Part shown: in pieces, positions 8,823 through 17,124 of the stretch | How the letters are laid out: every line of letters begins with the position of its first letter | How positions within the stretch are numbered: the stretch's first letter is position 1 | Notes under the pieces: generated by a model | The model's database searches: none | What the model was told of the DNA's origin: nothing | The model's input: the letters and a program-made list of their open reading frames with translations, nothing else | NCBI RefSeq assembly: GCF_049347105.1 | Contig: NZ_CP186334.1 | Span: 1,798,001-1,862,000 of the forward strand | Direction of reading: 5' to 3' | Length of the DNA stretch: 64,000 nucleotides | Origin: Gaoshiqia hydrogeniformans | GTDB taxonomy: Bacteria; Bacteroidota; Bacteroidia; Bacteroidales; Prolixibacteraceae | Translations under genes and position numbers: made by a program

Positions 8823-10208
8823 TCAGCCCCCGATCACCCGGATTTGTTTCCATTTGCTGCCCCTGAACCGGAAAATCAACACCGTGCAAAACAGCAGGAA
8901 CATGATGACCAGCAGCAGCCAACTTACCGCAACGGAGAGGTGAAAGATGTTCAGGCTCAGGTATAACACCGGGACAATCAGCCAGTGCATGCTCACCGAG
9001 GCGATCATTGTAAAGTGAGTATCGCCTGCGCCGCGCAGAGCGCCCACCAGCGCCACCATGATGGCTTCGGCAAGCACATACAAAGCAGCAATACGGACCA
9101 TGGCTACTGCCACCGGCACTGCCTCTTCAAAAATGGCGCTCGGCTCCAGGGGATGGAACACCCGGACCAGCGCTTCAGGAATCAGTACAAAAAGGGCCAG
9201 GATGACGACCGAATAAAAAATTCCGGTTTTAATCGCCGAGATGGCCGAGCGATGAGCCATATCGGGTTTTCCGGCGCCCATATAACGGCCTACAAGGCTC
9301 ATCACGGCCATTTCGATGCCCAGCAAGGGGATAAACGACACCAGGTCCCAGTTGAACATGATGGTCGATGCTGTAGCCACCATTTCGCCCTGTGAATGGA
9401 ACAAGGAAATCATGGTGGTAAAAGCGAGGAAATTCAGGAACATCTCCACCCCGGCCGGATAACCGTAATAAAGCAGCCGTTTCATGATTTGCCAGTCGAA
9501 CCGGAACGATTTCATCACGGAAAAACGCATGCGGTTTTCGCGCCTGAAATAAGCCCCTGCCAGCACCAGCAGGGCAAAAAAGGCGCCCGAAACAGTTGCC
9601 AGTCCCGCTCCTTCGATGCCCATCGCCGGGAAACCCAGTTTCCCGAAAATCAGGATATAATCGAGCGCCACATTCACAATCATGGCTGCAATTGTGGCAG
9701 TCATCACCACTTTTGTTTGACCAATGCCGGTAAAATAACAACCCAGCGTATAGCGCATCATCGTGAAAACACCTCCCCAGGCCAGGATATTCAGGTATTG
9801 CACCTGGTAGCCTGCCTGCGACTCAGGTATGTTCATCAGGTCGAAAAAGCCCACAGCCAGCGGTTTCAGCAGCAGGATGGCCGGCCAGGCCAGCAGGGTG
9901 ACCAGGATGGCCTGAAAAGCGGCCCGGCTGGAATGATGGTTCTCTCCAGCCCCAAAATACTGGGCCACCAGTGCCGTGGAATAACCGGCCAGACCAATGA
10001 AAAAGAACATCAGCATCTGCATGGTCACGCCGCCGCCCATCGCCGCGTTCATCTGCTCCGAGCCCACCCGGGCCAGGAACAACCGGTCGGTAAAGGTCAT
10101 CACCCCGTCGCAGGCCGTCGAGATAATCATCGGGACCGCGAGCGTCAGTAATTCTTTGATACCGCCCGCCTCGCGGTAGCCGGAAAAATAATTTCGTAAG
10201 ATGGTCAT
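8823..10208 (-). CDS. MATE-family multidrug/metabolite exporter
   Basis: 461 residues with about twelve hydrophobic segments arranged as two six-helix bundles. It starts with the typical MATE N-terminal region (ELLTLAVPMIISTACDGVMT, including the conserved Pro in helix 1) and contains FTDRLFLAR and the second-half equivalent with VGRYMGAG. These proteins export drugs or metabolites through the inner membrane using a sodium or proton gradient; substrate unknown. Monocistronic, with its promoter presumably in the AT-rich gap at 10209-10401 shared with the divergent XRE gene. Confidence 0.92.
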   Translation of the reverse strand: MTILRNYFSGYREAGGIKELLTLAVPMIISTACDGVMTFTDRLFLARVGSEQMNAAMGGGVTMQMLMFFFIGLAGYSTALVAQYFGAGENHHSSRAAFQAILVTLLAWPAILLLKPLAVGFFDLMNIPESQAGYQVQYLNILAWGGVFTMMRYTLGCYFTGIGQTKVVMTATIAAMIVNVALDYILIFGKLGFPAMGIEGAGLATVSGAFFALLVLAGAYFRRENRMRFSVMKSFRFDWQIMKRLLYYGYPAGVEMFLNFLAFTTMISLFHSQGEMVATASTIMFNWDLVSFIPLLGIEMAVMSLVGRYMGAGKPDMAHRSAISAIKTGIFYSVVILALFVLIPEALVRVFHPLEPSAIFEEAVPVAVAMVRIAALYVLAEAIMVALVGALRGAGDTHFTMIASVSMHWLIVPVLYLSLNIFHLSVAVSWLLLVIMFLLFCTVLIFRFRGSKWKQIRVIGG

Positions 10209-10342
10209 GTGAAAGTAGCTTGTTTCTTGTTTTCAGGATCAACAAAGATAAGGACAGAAAACTAATTCAAAGGTTGCGTGAGGCAGGTATTTTAAAAAAT
10301 CACCGGATTATTGTTATTAATTTTTATTTTTTAATTAAAATT

Positions 10343-10388
10343 GTTACAAAACATTTATAAACAACTATTTATTTATTTTCTTTGTAAC
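10343..10388. promoter_or_regulatory. Candidate operator of the XRE/ImmA/PIN cassette
   Basis: Perfect 8-bp inverted arms GTTACAAA (10343-10350) and TTTGTAAC (10381-10388) lie in the AT-rich region immediately upstream of the XRE start at 10402. The right arm sits where the start-proximal promoter box would be. Autorepression by the XRE protein is typical for such cassettes, but binding here is inference. Confidence 0.4.
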
Positions 10389-10401
10389 AGAAAATCAACA
10401 C

Positions 10402-10764
10402 ATGGAAAACACAGCAATGAAATCAACTATTGGGGAAAACATCAAGAATTTCCGTGCCAGATTGGGTATAAGCCAACAGGAACTGGCTGATTACTGTAAC
10501 ATCCCGAGAGAGCTTATTTCTTACTACGAGACGGGGAAAAGAGAAGTATCCCTGTTACACCTTGAGAAAATTTCAGAATATATGAATATTGGTTTTGAAA
10601 TTTTTTTGGAGGAGAATCCTTCTGTGATTATGCCTGACCTTGTTTTGACATTTCGTGCAAACGAACTCTCTGCGAAAGATAGAAAAAGCATTGCATTTTT
10701 TAGAGAGATAGTTAAAAACTATCTAAAGATGAAAAAATTAGAGCGTAATGGAGTTCAAGCTTAA
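10402..10764 (+). CDS. XRE-family helix-turn-helix regulator (putative antitoxin/repressor)
   Basis: 120 residues. A Cro/C1-type HTH covers about residues 10-65 (IGENIKNFRARLGISQQELA, then NIPRELISYYETGKR), followed by a short helical tail. First gene of a three-gene cassette: its 3' end overlaps the ImmA/IrrE gene by 17 bases and that gene overlaps the PIN gene, implying translational coupling. The role is probably DNA-binding control of the cassette, possibly with its stability set by the neighbouring protease. The region is clearly more AT-rich than flanking housekeeping genes, suggesting horizontal acquisition. ATG at 10417 is an alternative start. Confidence 0.88.
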   Translation: MENTAMKSTIGENIKNFRARLGISQQELADYCNIPRELISYYETGKREVSLLHLEKISEYMNIGFEIFLEENPSVIMPDLVLTFRANELSAKDRKSIAFFREIVKNYLKMKKLERNGVQA

Positions 10765-11479
10765 AGCCCGAGCTGCAAATTTTAGAAATCGGTTCGGTTA
10801 CAGCAATTCCGAACCGATTGAATTTAGAAGTCTTCTCTGGAAGTTGGATATTTTAACTGTTTTTTATCCGTTAGGTGAAGATTTCTCCGGATTATCAGTT
10901 TTAGCAGATGACAGCAGGTTTATCCTGGTAAATTCGGGCCAATCTCTCGGAAGGCAAAACTTCACAATTGCCCACGAATTGTATCATTTGTTCTATGATA
11001 ATGATTTTGTGCCTCATAAATGTAATACAGGACAATTCCCCTCAAAAAACAGCACCGAATTAAAAGCTGATCTGTTTGCTTCATTTTTACTTCTTCCCGA
11101 AGATGGGATTACTGATATGATTTCGGAGAGAGAAATGATGCAAGATAAAATCCAATTGTCCACTCTGCTTAAAATTGAACAAACATATGGTTCATCGAGA
11201 ATGGCTCTTTTAATCCGTTTATTGAGCATGAAATTAATAACCCAGTCCCTTGTTGTTCAATACTCGGCAAACATTCTTAAAAATGCCAGACAATATGGCT
11301 ATTCGCCGGCTTTATATACCCGGACAGATGAAAAGTTAATTATTGGCCCTTATGCCACTTTAGCCAATAAGCTTTTTGATGAAAATAAAATTTCTGAAGG
11401 ACATTATCGTGAATTACTGGCGGCAATCGGAATTGATGTAAATGAAATTATCTCAGATGAGGAATATCGATCCGAATAA
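10748..11479 (+). CDS. ImmA/IrrE-family metallo-endopeptidase (COG2856)
   Basis: 243 residues. The zinc-peptidase motif HELYH at residues 76-80, preceded by the conserved NFTIAHE context, and the downstream acidic LKADLFASFLLLP segment (about 98-110) identify the ImmA/IrrE family. Known members cleave XRE repressors in response to DNA damage or mobile-element signals. Overlap with the XRE gene (17 bases) and with the following PIN gene (38 bases from the upstream ATG) indicates one coupled operon. The likely partner is the adjacent XRE protein; this is inferred from arrangement. Confidence 0.9.
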   Translation: MEFKLKARAANFRNRFGYSNSEPIEFRSLLWKLDILTVFYPLGEDFSGLSVLADDSRFILVNSGQSLGRQNFTIAHELYHLFYDNDFVPHKCNTGQFPSKNSTELKADLFASFLLLPEDGITDMISEREMMQDKIQLSTLLKIEQTYGSSRMALLIRLLSMKLITQSLVVQYSANILKNARQYGYSPALYTRTDEKLIIGPYATLANKLFDENKISEGHYRELLAAIGIDVNEIISDEEYRSE

Positions 11480-11858
11480 GAAAATTATCCTGGATGCAGA
11501 TGTTGTAATTCATTTTCTAAGAGGTAATCAGATTGGAATTCTCCACAGGATATTCCCAAATGAATTGTACATGCCTGACGTGGTGTTTAAGGAAACATTT
11601 TACGGACGAGATAAAATTGCAGTGAATAATTTATTCAACTTCGGGTTTGTTAAACCGCTTGAGATTAATTCAGACAAGCGTATTTTACAAGAATACTGTC
11701 GGTTAAAAGCAAAGTTTGGGAAAGGAGAAAGTGCCTGTATGGCCTACTGTCGGTTCAGCAACGACGTGATAGGCAGTAGCAACCTAACCGATATTCTGAA
11801 CTACTGCAAAGAGAATGGAATTGAATACCTGACCACTTTAGATTTCATAGCTGGATAA
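11442..11858 (+). CDS. PIN-domain toxin-like nuclease, 3' end cut off by an IS21 insertion
   Basis: 138 residues as it stands. The PIN fold is indicated by ILDADVVIHF (16-25, acidic Asp18/Asp20), GKGESACMAY (93-102, Glu96) and SSNLTDIL (112-119, Asp117), which supply the metal-binding acids of a PIN ribonuclease. The last natural residues are DFIA; the final Gly and stop come from the IS end starting at 11852. Joining 11851 to 14662 restores a frame that continues for 39 further codons plus stop (see 14657-14782). An internal ATG at 11457 may be the real start. The catalytic residues are retained, so partial activity cannot be excluded. Confidence 0.8.
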   Translation: MKLSQMRNIDPNKKIILDADVVIHFLRGNQIGILHRIFPNELYMPDVVFKETFYGRDKIAVNNLFNFGFVKPLEINSDKRILQEYCRLKAKFGKGESACMAYCRFSNDVIGSSNLTDILNYCKENGIEYLTTLDFIAG

Positions 11859-12203
11859 TCCGGAGCACAACCACCCAGTAATTTAGAAAGAATCCAGAGG
11901 AAATGAACGTTTTTCAAAAGGAAAAAACATGACATTCCGGCGGATATGCACCCAAAAACGGGGTTGTTTGGGGCATTTTAGGTTGTAAAATGTGATTTTG
12001 AAGGAATCACGCTGCCCCGGCCAGACCGGTTCCGGAGCATAACCACCCAGTGGGTGCAAGTTATCCGAAAACGGGAGAAAACGGCACGGATTCCGGAGCA
12101 TGACCACCCAAAAATGGGCCGCTAATCCAATGGCAGACAGGTGGATATTTTTTCGTGGCATCCCGTTGGCGGGTTCTGACAGAATCCGGAGCATATGCAC
12201 CCA
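11859..12203 (+). repeat. Left-end multiple terminal repeats of the IS21 element
   Basis: Five direct copies of a 19-bp motif (consensus TCCGGAGCATATGCACCCA with variable centre) start at 11859, 11936, 12031, 12092 and 12185. Members of the family have such arrays as transposase-binding sites. Five copies in 345 bp on the left against two on the right gives a strongly asymmetric element. Confidence 0.88.
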
Positions 12204-12273
12204 CTAACCTGGTTTCCCTGAGTAACTTTTCGAGTACTTTGTGTGCTTATAAAACCAATCAAGCACACGGATT

Positions 12274-13806
12274 ATGGCAAGAAAAGTAATACTTATGAGT
12301 CAGTTAAAACAAATTTTGAGGCTTCATCAGAGCGGGCTGTCCAACCGTCAGATCGGAAAAGAACTCGGCATTTACAAAGGGACGGTCAACAACTACATGC
12401 AAAAAATAGCATCCGGGAAACTGGATATCGGAGAGCTTCTTACCCTGGATGATCCGGTGCTGGAAGGCCGTTTTCATGCCGGAAACCCGGCCTACCTGGA
12501 AGATCGCTTTAATGAGCTGAAACAAATGCTCCCTTATCTTGAAGGAGAACTCAAACGCAGGCACGTGACCATCAAACTGCTTTGGCAGGAATACCGTGAA
12601 AAGCACCCGCAGGGGTACAGCTACTCCCAGTTCTGCTTTCATTTAAACCAGTTGCGTGTAGCCCGTAAATCTTCCGCGGTGCTGACCCACCAGCCCGGGC
12701 AGCAACTTTTTGTCGACTTTGCAGGGGATACGCTCTCTTACGTTGATCGTGAGACCGGGGAAGCGATAAAAGCGTATGTTTTCGTGGCTACCCTGCCTTA
12801 CTCGGATTACAGCTTTGCCATGGCTGTTTCCCATCAGAACACGGAAAATTTTCTTTATGCACTTGGCTGCTGTTTGCAGGCACTCAGTGGTGTCCCCAAA
12901 ATTGTGGTTTGTGATAACCTCAAGGCTGCCGTGATCAAAACCGACCGGTATGAACCGGACATTAACCGGGTGATGGACGATTTTGCCAACCACTATGGTT
13001 TTGCCGTGCTGGCTGCGCGTGTGCGGACCCCAAAAGACAAGGCTCTGGTGGAGAACCAGGTTAAGCTGGTTTACCAGCGGGTGTATGCCCGGTTGCGTAA
13101 CCATGTCTTTTTTTCCCTGGCCGACCTGAACAGGGCGATCAGCGAAAAGATCCTGCAACATAACCAGACCCGGATGCAACAACGGGAGTACAGCCGCGAA
13201 GAACACTTTCTGGCCGATGAAAAAGGACTGTTAAAAGCCTTGCCCCTGTCAGGTTTTGATATCCGTTATTATGCGAGCCTGAGGGTGCAGCAAAACAGTT
13301 GTATTTACCTGGCACGGGACAAACACTATTATTCGGTTCCTTACGCCTGCACCGGGGAACAGGCCAGTGTGGTTTATACCCGTACCCTGGTGCGGATCTA
13401 TTGCAAATCAGAGCTGGTTGCCACTCACCGGCGCACCATCGGTTTCGGATATACGCTCGTGCGGGAGCACATGCCATCGGCCCATCAGCATTACATGGAC
13501 CGCAGCCCCGGGTACTACATGGACCTGGCCCGCAAACGGTCAGATGGCCTGCTCTGCCTGATGAAGATGATGTTTGCAAAGGAAGAAACGCCCGAGGTTT
13601 TATACAAACGCTGTGAGGGGTTGTTGAGCCTTCAACGCAAAACCGATCCCTTCTGTTTTGAAGAAGCCTGCCGGGTGGCCGTTGCCAACGGCATACCAAG
13701 TTATCAGTTTGTTCGCAGGCGAATCGAAAACAGGATGACATCGGATAAGCCTTCAACCATAAAGAAACTCCCCAAACACGGAAACATCCGGGGAGACTAT
13801 CAATAA
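12274..13806 (+). CDS. istA: IS21-family transposase IstA
   Basis: 510 residues. An N-terminal helix-turn-helix (about 15-43, GLSNRQIGKELGIYKGTVNN) is followed by an rve integrase core with the DDE triad: Asp148 in FVDFAG, Asp214 in VVCDNLKAA and Glu260 in ALVENQVK. It cuts and joins the element ends. The frame is complete from ATG at 12274 to TAA, with no frameshift. The left-end repeats lie directly upstream, so transposase binding may also regulate its own transcription. Confidence 0.95.
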   Translation: MARKVILMSQLKQILRLHQSGLSNRQIGKELGIYKGTVNNYMQKIASGKLDIGELLTLDDPVLEGRFHAGNPAYLEDRFNELKQMLPYLEGELKRRHVTIKLLWQEYREKHPQGYSYSQFCFHLNQLRVARKSSAVLTHQPGQQLFVDFAGDTLSYVDRETGEAIKAYVFVATLPYSDYSFAMAVSHQNTENFLYALGCCLQALSGVPKIVVCDNLKAAVIKTDRYEPDINRVMDDFANHYGFAVLAARVRTPKDKALVENQVKLVYQRVYARLRNHVFFSLADLNRAISEKILQHNQTRMQQREYSREEHFLADEKGLLKALPLSGFDIRYYASLRVQQNSCIYLARDKHYYSVPYACTGEQASVVYTRTLVRIYCKSELVATHRRTIGFGYTLVREHMPSAHQHYMDRSPGYYMDLARKRSDGLLCLMKMMFAKEETPEVLYKRCEGLLSLQRKTDPFCFEEACRVAVANGIPSYQFVRRRIENRMTSDKPSTIKKLPKHGNIRGDYQ

Positions 13807-13848
13807 TCAAGGAAAATAATCAGAGTACAAACCAAAAATGAAAAGAAG

Positions 13849-14568
13849 ATGGATCAAATGATCACCCAACTCAGCGGGCTTCGGTTGTCAGGGATGGCCG
13901 CCTGCTGGAAAACATTAATTGAGACAAGAAAAACTACAGAACTTTCCCTGGAAGACGGGCTGGCCCTGCTGCTCCAGGCAGAACAGGACCAGCGTAAAAT
14001 GAACCGGTTCAGCCGGCTGGAAAAGAATGCCCGCTTTCGTTACCGGATAAGCCTGGATCAAATCGACACCAACCCGGCAAGGGGAATCGACAAATCCCTG
14101 TTGACAAGGCTGGGCATGGGCGATTACATCAAGAACGGGGAGGCCGTGATCATTGTCGGACTAACCGGGGTCGGCAAAAGTTCACTGGCCTCGGCCCTGG
14201 GACTGAAAGCGTGCGAACTGGGCTATAGCGTAGCGTATTTTAATATGCAAAAGCTGATGATGAAACTAAAGATTGCCCGACTGGAAGGCACTATAACCCG
14301 GGTTTTTGACAAACTGGCCAAAACAGAGCTGCTTGTCCTGGACGATTTTGGATTATCGCCACTGGAAGGACAACAGCAACTGGATCTGATGGAAATCATC
14401 GAGGACCGCCATGCCCGAAAGTCAACCATTATTGCCAGCCAGTTGCCGGTGGCCAGTTGGTTTGATGTCTTTTCCGAACCCACCGTGGCCGACAGCTTTC
14501 TGGACAGGATCGTCTATACGGCACACCGGTTTGAACTAAAAGGTGAGAGTTTAAGAAAAAAACGGTAA
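13849..14568 (+). CDS. istB: IS21-family ATPase helper protein IstB
   Basis: 239 residues, DnaC-like AAA+ ATPase. Walker A GLTGVGKSS at 104-112, Walker B LLVLDDFG at 161-168, and a sensor-like IIASQLP at about 196-202. IstB forms ATP-dependent filaments that select and remodel the target for IstA. It lies 42 bases after istA in the same orientation, as in all complete members of the family. The frame is intact. Confidence 0.95.
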   Translation: MDQMITQLSGLRLSGMAACWKTLIETRKTTELSLEDGLALLLQAEQDQRKMNRFSRLEKNARFRYRISLDQIDTNPARGIDKSLLTRLGMGDYIKNGEAVIIVGLTGVGKSSLASALGLKACELGYSVAYFNMQKLMMKLKIARLEGTITRVFDKLAKTELLVLDDFGLSPLEGQQQLDLMEIIEDRHARKSTIIASQLPVASWFDVFSEPTVADSFLDRIVYTAHRFELKGESLRKKR

Positions 14569-14609
14569 TATTGTCAGTCAAATAAGTTCTTCGATTTAGT
14601 TACTCAACC

Positions 14610-14649
14610 TGGGTGGTATACGCCGGATTACTGGGTGGTAGCTTCCGGA
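14610..14649 (-). repeat. Right-end terminal repeats of the IS21 element
   Basis: Two copies, 18 bp each, at 14610-14627 and 14632-14649 (TGGGTGGTATACGCCGGA and TGGGTGGTAGCTTCCGGA). They are reverse complements of the left-end motif with one base less in the centre. They end 7 bases inside the right boundary. Confidence 0.85.
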
Positions 14650-14656
14650 ATAGCCA

Positions 14657-14782
14657 ATAGCAAAAGCTTTTCAGGAAAAACTACTTACTGAACCGGAATG
14701 TGACTATTTCCTGTATTTAGCCGATTCCAGGGGGAAAATACCATACAGGTCGATCGTAGCTTACATCAAATCTCAGGAATAA
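14657..14782 (+). pseudogene. Severed C-terminal end of the PIN-domain gene
   Basis: Starts with the second ATAGC target copy (14657-14661). From the codon spanning the junction (GCA at 14660-14662) the frame reads 40 codons to TAA at 14780-14782, beginning AKAFQEKLLTEPECDYFLYL and ending VAYIKSQE. Joined to base 11851 it continues the PIN reading frame without a shift, giving a product of about 176 residues. On its own it lacks a start codon, so it is a remnant. Confidence 0.85.
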
Positions 14783-15002
14783 TCCGAAAACAGCATTTGC
14801 TCATACCTGCTTTTGTCCTTTAGCTGAAAGGGTGAACGGGCTGTAACTGCGCATTGCAAATCATTTGCTATCAACACCTGTTATTCAAGGGCAGCCGGGG
14901 CAGTCCCGTTCGAGACCTGATGTGGGTAGAAAAAGAACGTAAGCCCTGATTCTTCAAGTCCGACAGTTGCCGGATCACCAGGGGCTACCCGTATTTAATC
15001 CC
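14783..15002. repeat. GGGTAG-tagged REP-like segment
   Basis: No gene. GGGTAG at 14924-14929 and the inverted CTACCC at 14985-14990 bracket about 55 bp. A small hairpin AATCCCtccGGGATT (from 14997) follows directly on the right. The inverted tag arrangement is like that at 34029-34114 and inside repeat A, suggesting one dispersed REP-like family. Confidence 0.5.
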
Positions 15003-15236
15003 TCCGGGATTTCCGGTTGACAGCAATTCATATCCTGAAACTTTGCCTCGCTGGTCAGGTCTTGTAATACTGATCTTTAAACCCACCGCGCTTTTGAACG
15101 GAGGAACAGGTTTTGCACAAAGCGGTGCGCAGGCCGTCAAAACGCCCGGCTGAGGGTTCGTTTTGACAAGATTTTTGCTTCCTTTTTATCGACTGAAAAA
15201 GGAAGAGCCCGTCCGGCTTAAGGACAAAAAATATAA
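15003..15236. repeat. Dispersed repeat family B, copy 1
   Basis: Begins with CCGGGATTTCCGGTTGACAG and ends CCGTCCGGCTTAAGGACA. Both ends and the roughly 100-bp right part match 28749-28920, while the middle differs in sequence and length. The right part contains inverted arms TTCCTTTTT and AAAAAGGAA that can form a hairpin. No coding potential is convincing. Confidence 0.75.
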
Positions 15237-15266
15237 ACAAATAAAGAGCCTGCTCCGAAAAGTATG

Positions 15267-15333
15267 AGTTCGCTGATTTTCGACTTTTTTACCCTTCCTC
15301 CCTCTTTTGAAACCAGCTGAAAATCAGCGAACT
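15267..15333. repeat. Perfect 15-bp inverted repeat downstream of susD
   Basis: Arms AGTTCGCTGATTTTC (15267-15281) and GAAAATCAGCGAACT (15319-15333) are exact reverse complements, 37 bases apart, 9 bases after the susD stop. On the plus strand a T run follows the right arm. The preceding GAGCCTGCTCCGAAAAG (15246-15262) recurs at 33922-33938. It may act as a transcript-end structure for the SusC/SusD operon or be another extragenic repeat. Confidence 0.6.
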
Positions 15334-15341
15334 TTTTAAGC

Positions 15342-17108
15342 TTACAGGCTTGGATCGAAGGTACCTCCCCAGTCTTTATTTTGTTCGATCTGCCCGTTCA
15401 AACTGATGGTTTCCTGCTGAATCGGGAAAAAATAGTATTTGTCGGGCACCGATGTTACTTTCACCCCGGTAAAAGGAATCTGCCAAATCAGGTAGTTGAA
15501 ATCTTTTTCGGTAAGTTCGTTGTTTGCGGCCCTTGCTTTGGCTTCTGAAATGGGCATTTCGCTGCCGTCGGGGTTTATGGCAATGGCTTCAACGCCGTGT
15601 TTGGTCCGGCCATCCAGGCGGTCTAACATTCGCAGGCGGCGCAGGTCCCAGAAGTAGTTCCCTTCGAAACAAAACTCGATATTCCGTTCGGCCAGGATGG
15701 CTTCCCTGACCTCTTCGCGCGAAACGGCGGTAATACCGTATTTCCCGTCCACGCCGGGCTCAATGCCTGCGCGCTCCCTGATGGCTTTTAAAACTGCAAG
15801 GGCCTCCTCCGTTTTTCCGGTTTCGTTGGCTGTTTCGGCATAGTTCAGCATCACTTCGGCAAAACGCATGACGATGAAATCCACATCGTATTGCTGTACC
15901 TCCGACTGGAGCAACGACAAATCGCTGGCTTTGCGGATAAAGAAACCACTGTACCGGTCGAGGTTGGTCGAGTTGATATTGGCAGCCGGGTTTACCCCGA
16001 AATCGTCCAACACATCGGCAATGCCCAGCGAAGTGTACTGGCGGTTGCCTTTCTTGTTGGAAACTTCATAAACCGAAGCATTCCAAACAATGGATTTTCC
16101 GAAGCGGGGATCGCGGTTTTCCCAGTACGACTGCAAAAATTCGTCATCGGTTTTATAATACTTCCCGGTGGGGTCGTTGTACAATTTTCCGTCTTTCATC
16201 GGAAATTCCTTTACAAACTCCCAGGTTGGGCAAACCGAAGCATTTCCCCGGCTTTCGGAGCCGGGGCGCACCCCGTAATCCCAACCGGCGGTTTTATTCG
16301 GATAGGTATTGATCACCGAAAAAACCACTTCGGGCCCCCTTTCCACGAAGAAGATATCGTCGTAATCAGCTGTAAGGGCGTAGCCTAAGCCGGCCAGCTT
16401 GTCATAAGCCGTTTTGTTCGCCGTACAGGCTTCTTCCCACCAGGCATTGTCCCACGGGTTGCCGGGGTTAAACTGCGGCGATGCTTTATACAAAAGCGCT
16501 TTGGCTTTGAAAGCCGTGGCAAAACAGCCGTCAATTTTCCCGTAGTCGGCCGAGGTCGCGGAGATTTTCTCCGGTAAAAGTTTGATGGCTTCGTCCAGGT
16601 CACCGATCAGAAAGCCGAAACACTCTTCGGTTGAATTTCTTTTTACATACAAATCGTCGGTGTCTTTGTCCTGCGGAACGGTGATGTAGGGAACGCCGCC
16701 GTGGTAAACCACCATGTTGAAATACAGGTAAGCCCTCAAAAATCTGGCCTGCCCGGTGATGTTGTCTTTAAAGTCCTGCTCCAGGCTGCTGTTACCAACA
16801 TTCACAATGGCTTCATTAATCAGGCGGATGGTGGTATAGTCCCAAAACTTATACTCGCTGTTGGTTATGGTCACCCGGTCGGCATAAAAGTGAATTCCGG
16901 ATAATTGCTGTGTTTTTTGATCAAGCGCAGGCGACCAGTTCCCGAATACATTCGCGTACACATTGGCCATGTATGCTTCAACCAGTTTTTCGTCGTCCCA
17001 AACCAAATCAGCGTTGTAGTCATAAATATTCTCAATATCCAGGGTATCGCAGCCCGAGGGGGCAAACAGCGCGGCAAGGACAACCGTTAAGTAGGCTAAT
17101 TTTTTCAT
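15342..17108 (-). CDS. SusD/RagB-family surface glycan-binding lipoprotein
   Basis: 588 residues from the start at 17108 (MKKLAYLTVVLAALFAPSGC), chosen because the signal peptide with lipobox begins there; an ATG at 17120 is also possible. After the lipid-anchored Cys, the alpha-helical TPR-like SusD fold is recognisable by ITGQARFLRAYLYFNMV, by YAETANETG and by the C-terminal LAERNIEFCFEGNYFWDLRR signature. SusD proteins lie on the outer membrane and hand oligomers (glycans, sometimes peptides) to the SusC channel encoded just upstream, about 17 bases away. Ligand unknown. Confidence 0.95.
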   Translation of the reverse strand: MKKLAYLTVVLAALFAPSGCDTLDIENIYDYNADLVWDDEKLVEAYMANVYANVFGNWSPALDQKTQQLSGIHFYADRVTITNSEYKFWDYTTIRLINEAIVNVGNSSLEQDFKDNITGQARFLRAYLYFNMVVYHGGVPYITVPQDKDTDDLYVKRNSTEECFGFLIGDLDEAIKLLPEKISATSADYGKIDGCFATAFKAKALLYKASPQFNPGNPWDNAWWEEACTANKTAYDKLAGLGYALTADYDDIFFVERGPEVVFSVINTYPNKTAGWDYGVRPGSESRGNASVCPTWEFVKEFPMKDGKLYNDPTGKYYKTDDEFLQSYWENRDPRFGKSIVWNASVYEVSNKKGNRQYTSLGIADVLDDFGVNPAANINSTNLDRYSGFFIRKASDLSLLQSEVQQYDVDFIVMRFAEVMLNYAETANETGKTEEALAVLKAIRERAGIEPGVDGKYGITAVSREEVREAILAERNIEFCFEGNYFWDLRRLRMLDRLDGRTKHGVEAIAINPDGSEMPISEAKARAANNELTEKDFNYLIWQIPFTGVKVTSVPDKYYFFPIQQETISLNGQIEQNKDWGGTFDPSL

Positions 17109-17124
17109 TGTTCGTTCCATTTTA

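Larger units (their letters stand above)
11852..14656 (+). mobile_element. Complete IS21-family insertion sequence (2805 bp)
   Basis: The ends are TGGATAATCCGGAG on the left and, read inward, TGGCTATTCCGGAA on the right. Both begin with TG as usual for this family. It is flanked by the 5-bp direct repeat ATAGC (11847-11851 and 14657-14661), a target duplication. It carries istA and istB in the usual order and several copies of a 19-bp terminal motif: five at the left end and two inverted at the right. It interrupts the PIN-domain gene near its 3' end, and excision restores that frame exactly. Both transposition genes look intact, so the insertion may be recent. Confidence 0.95.

Noticed and set aside
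12001..12060. Separate mobile element left of istA
   Set aside because: The CCGGAGCAT/CACCC motifs there are the internal terminal repeats of the same IS21 element, as shown by identical motifs at its right end and by the flanking ATAGC duplication.
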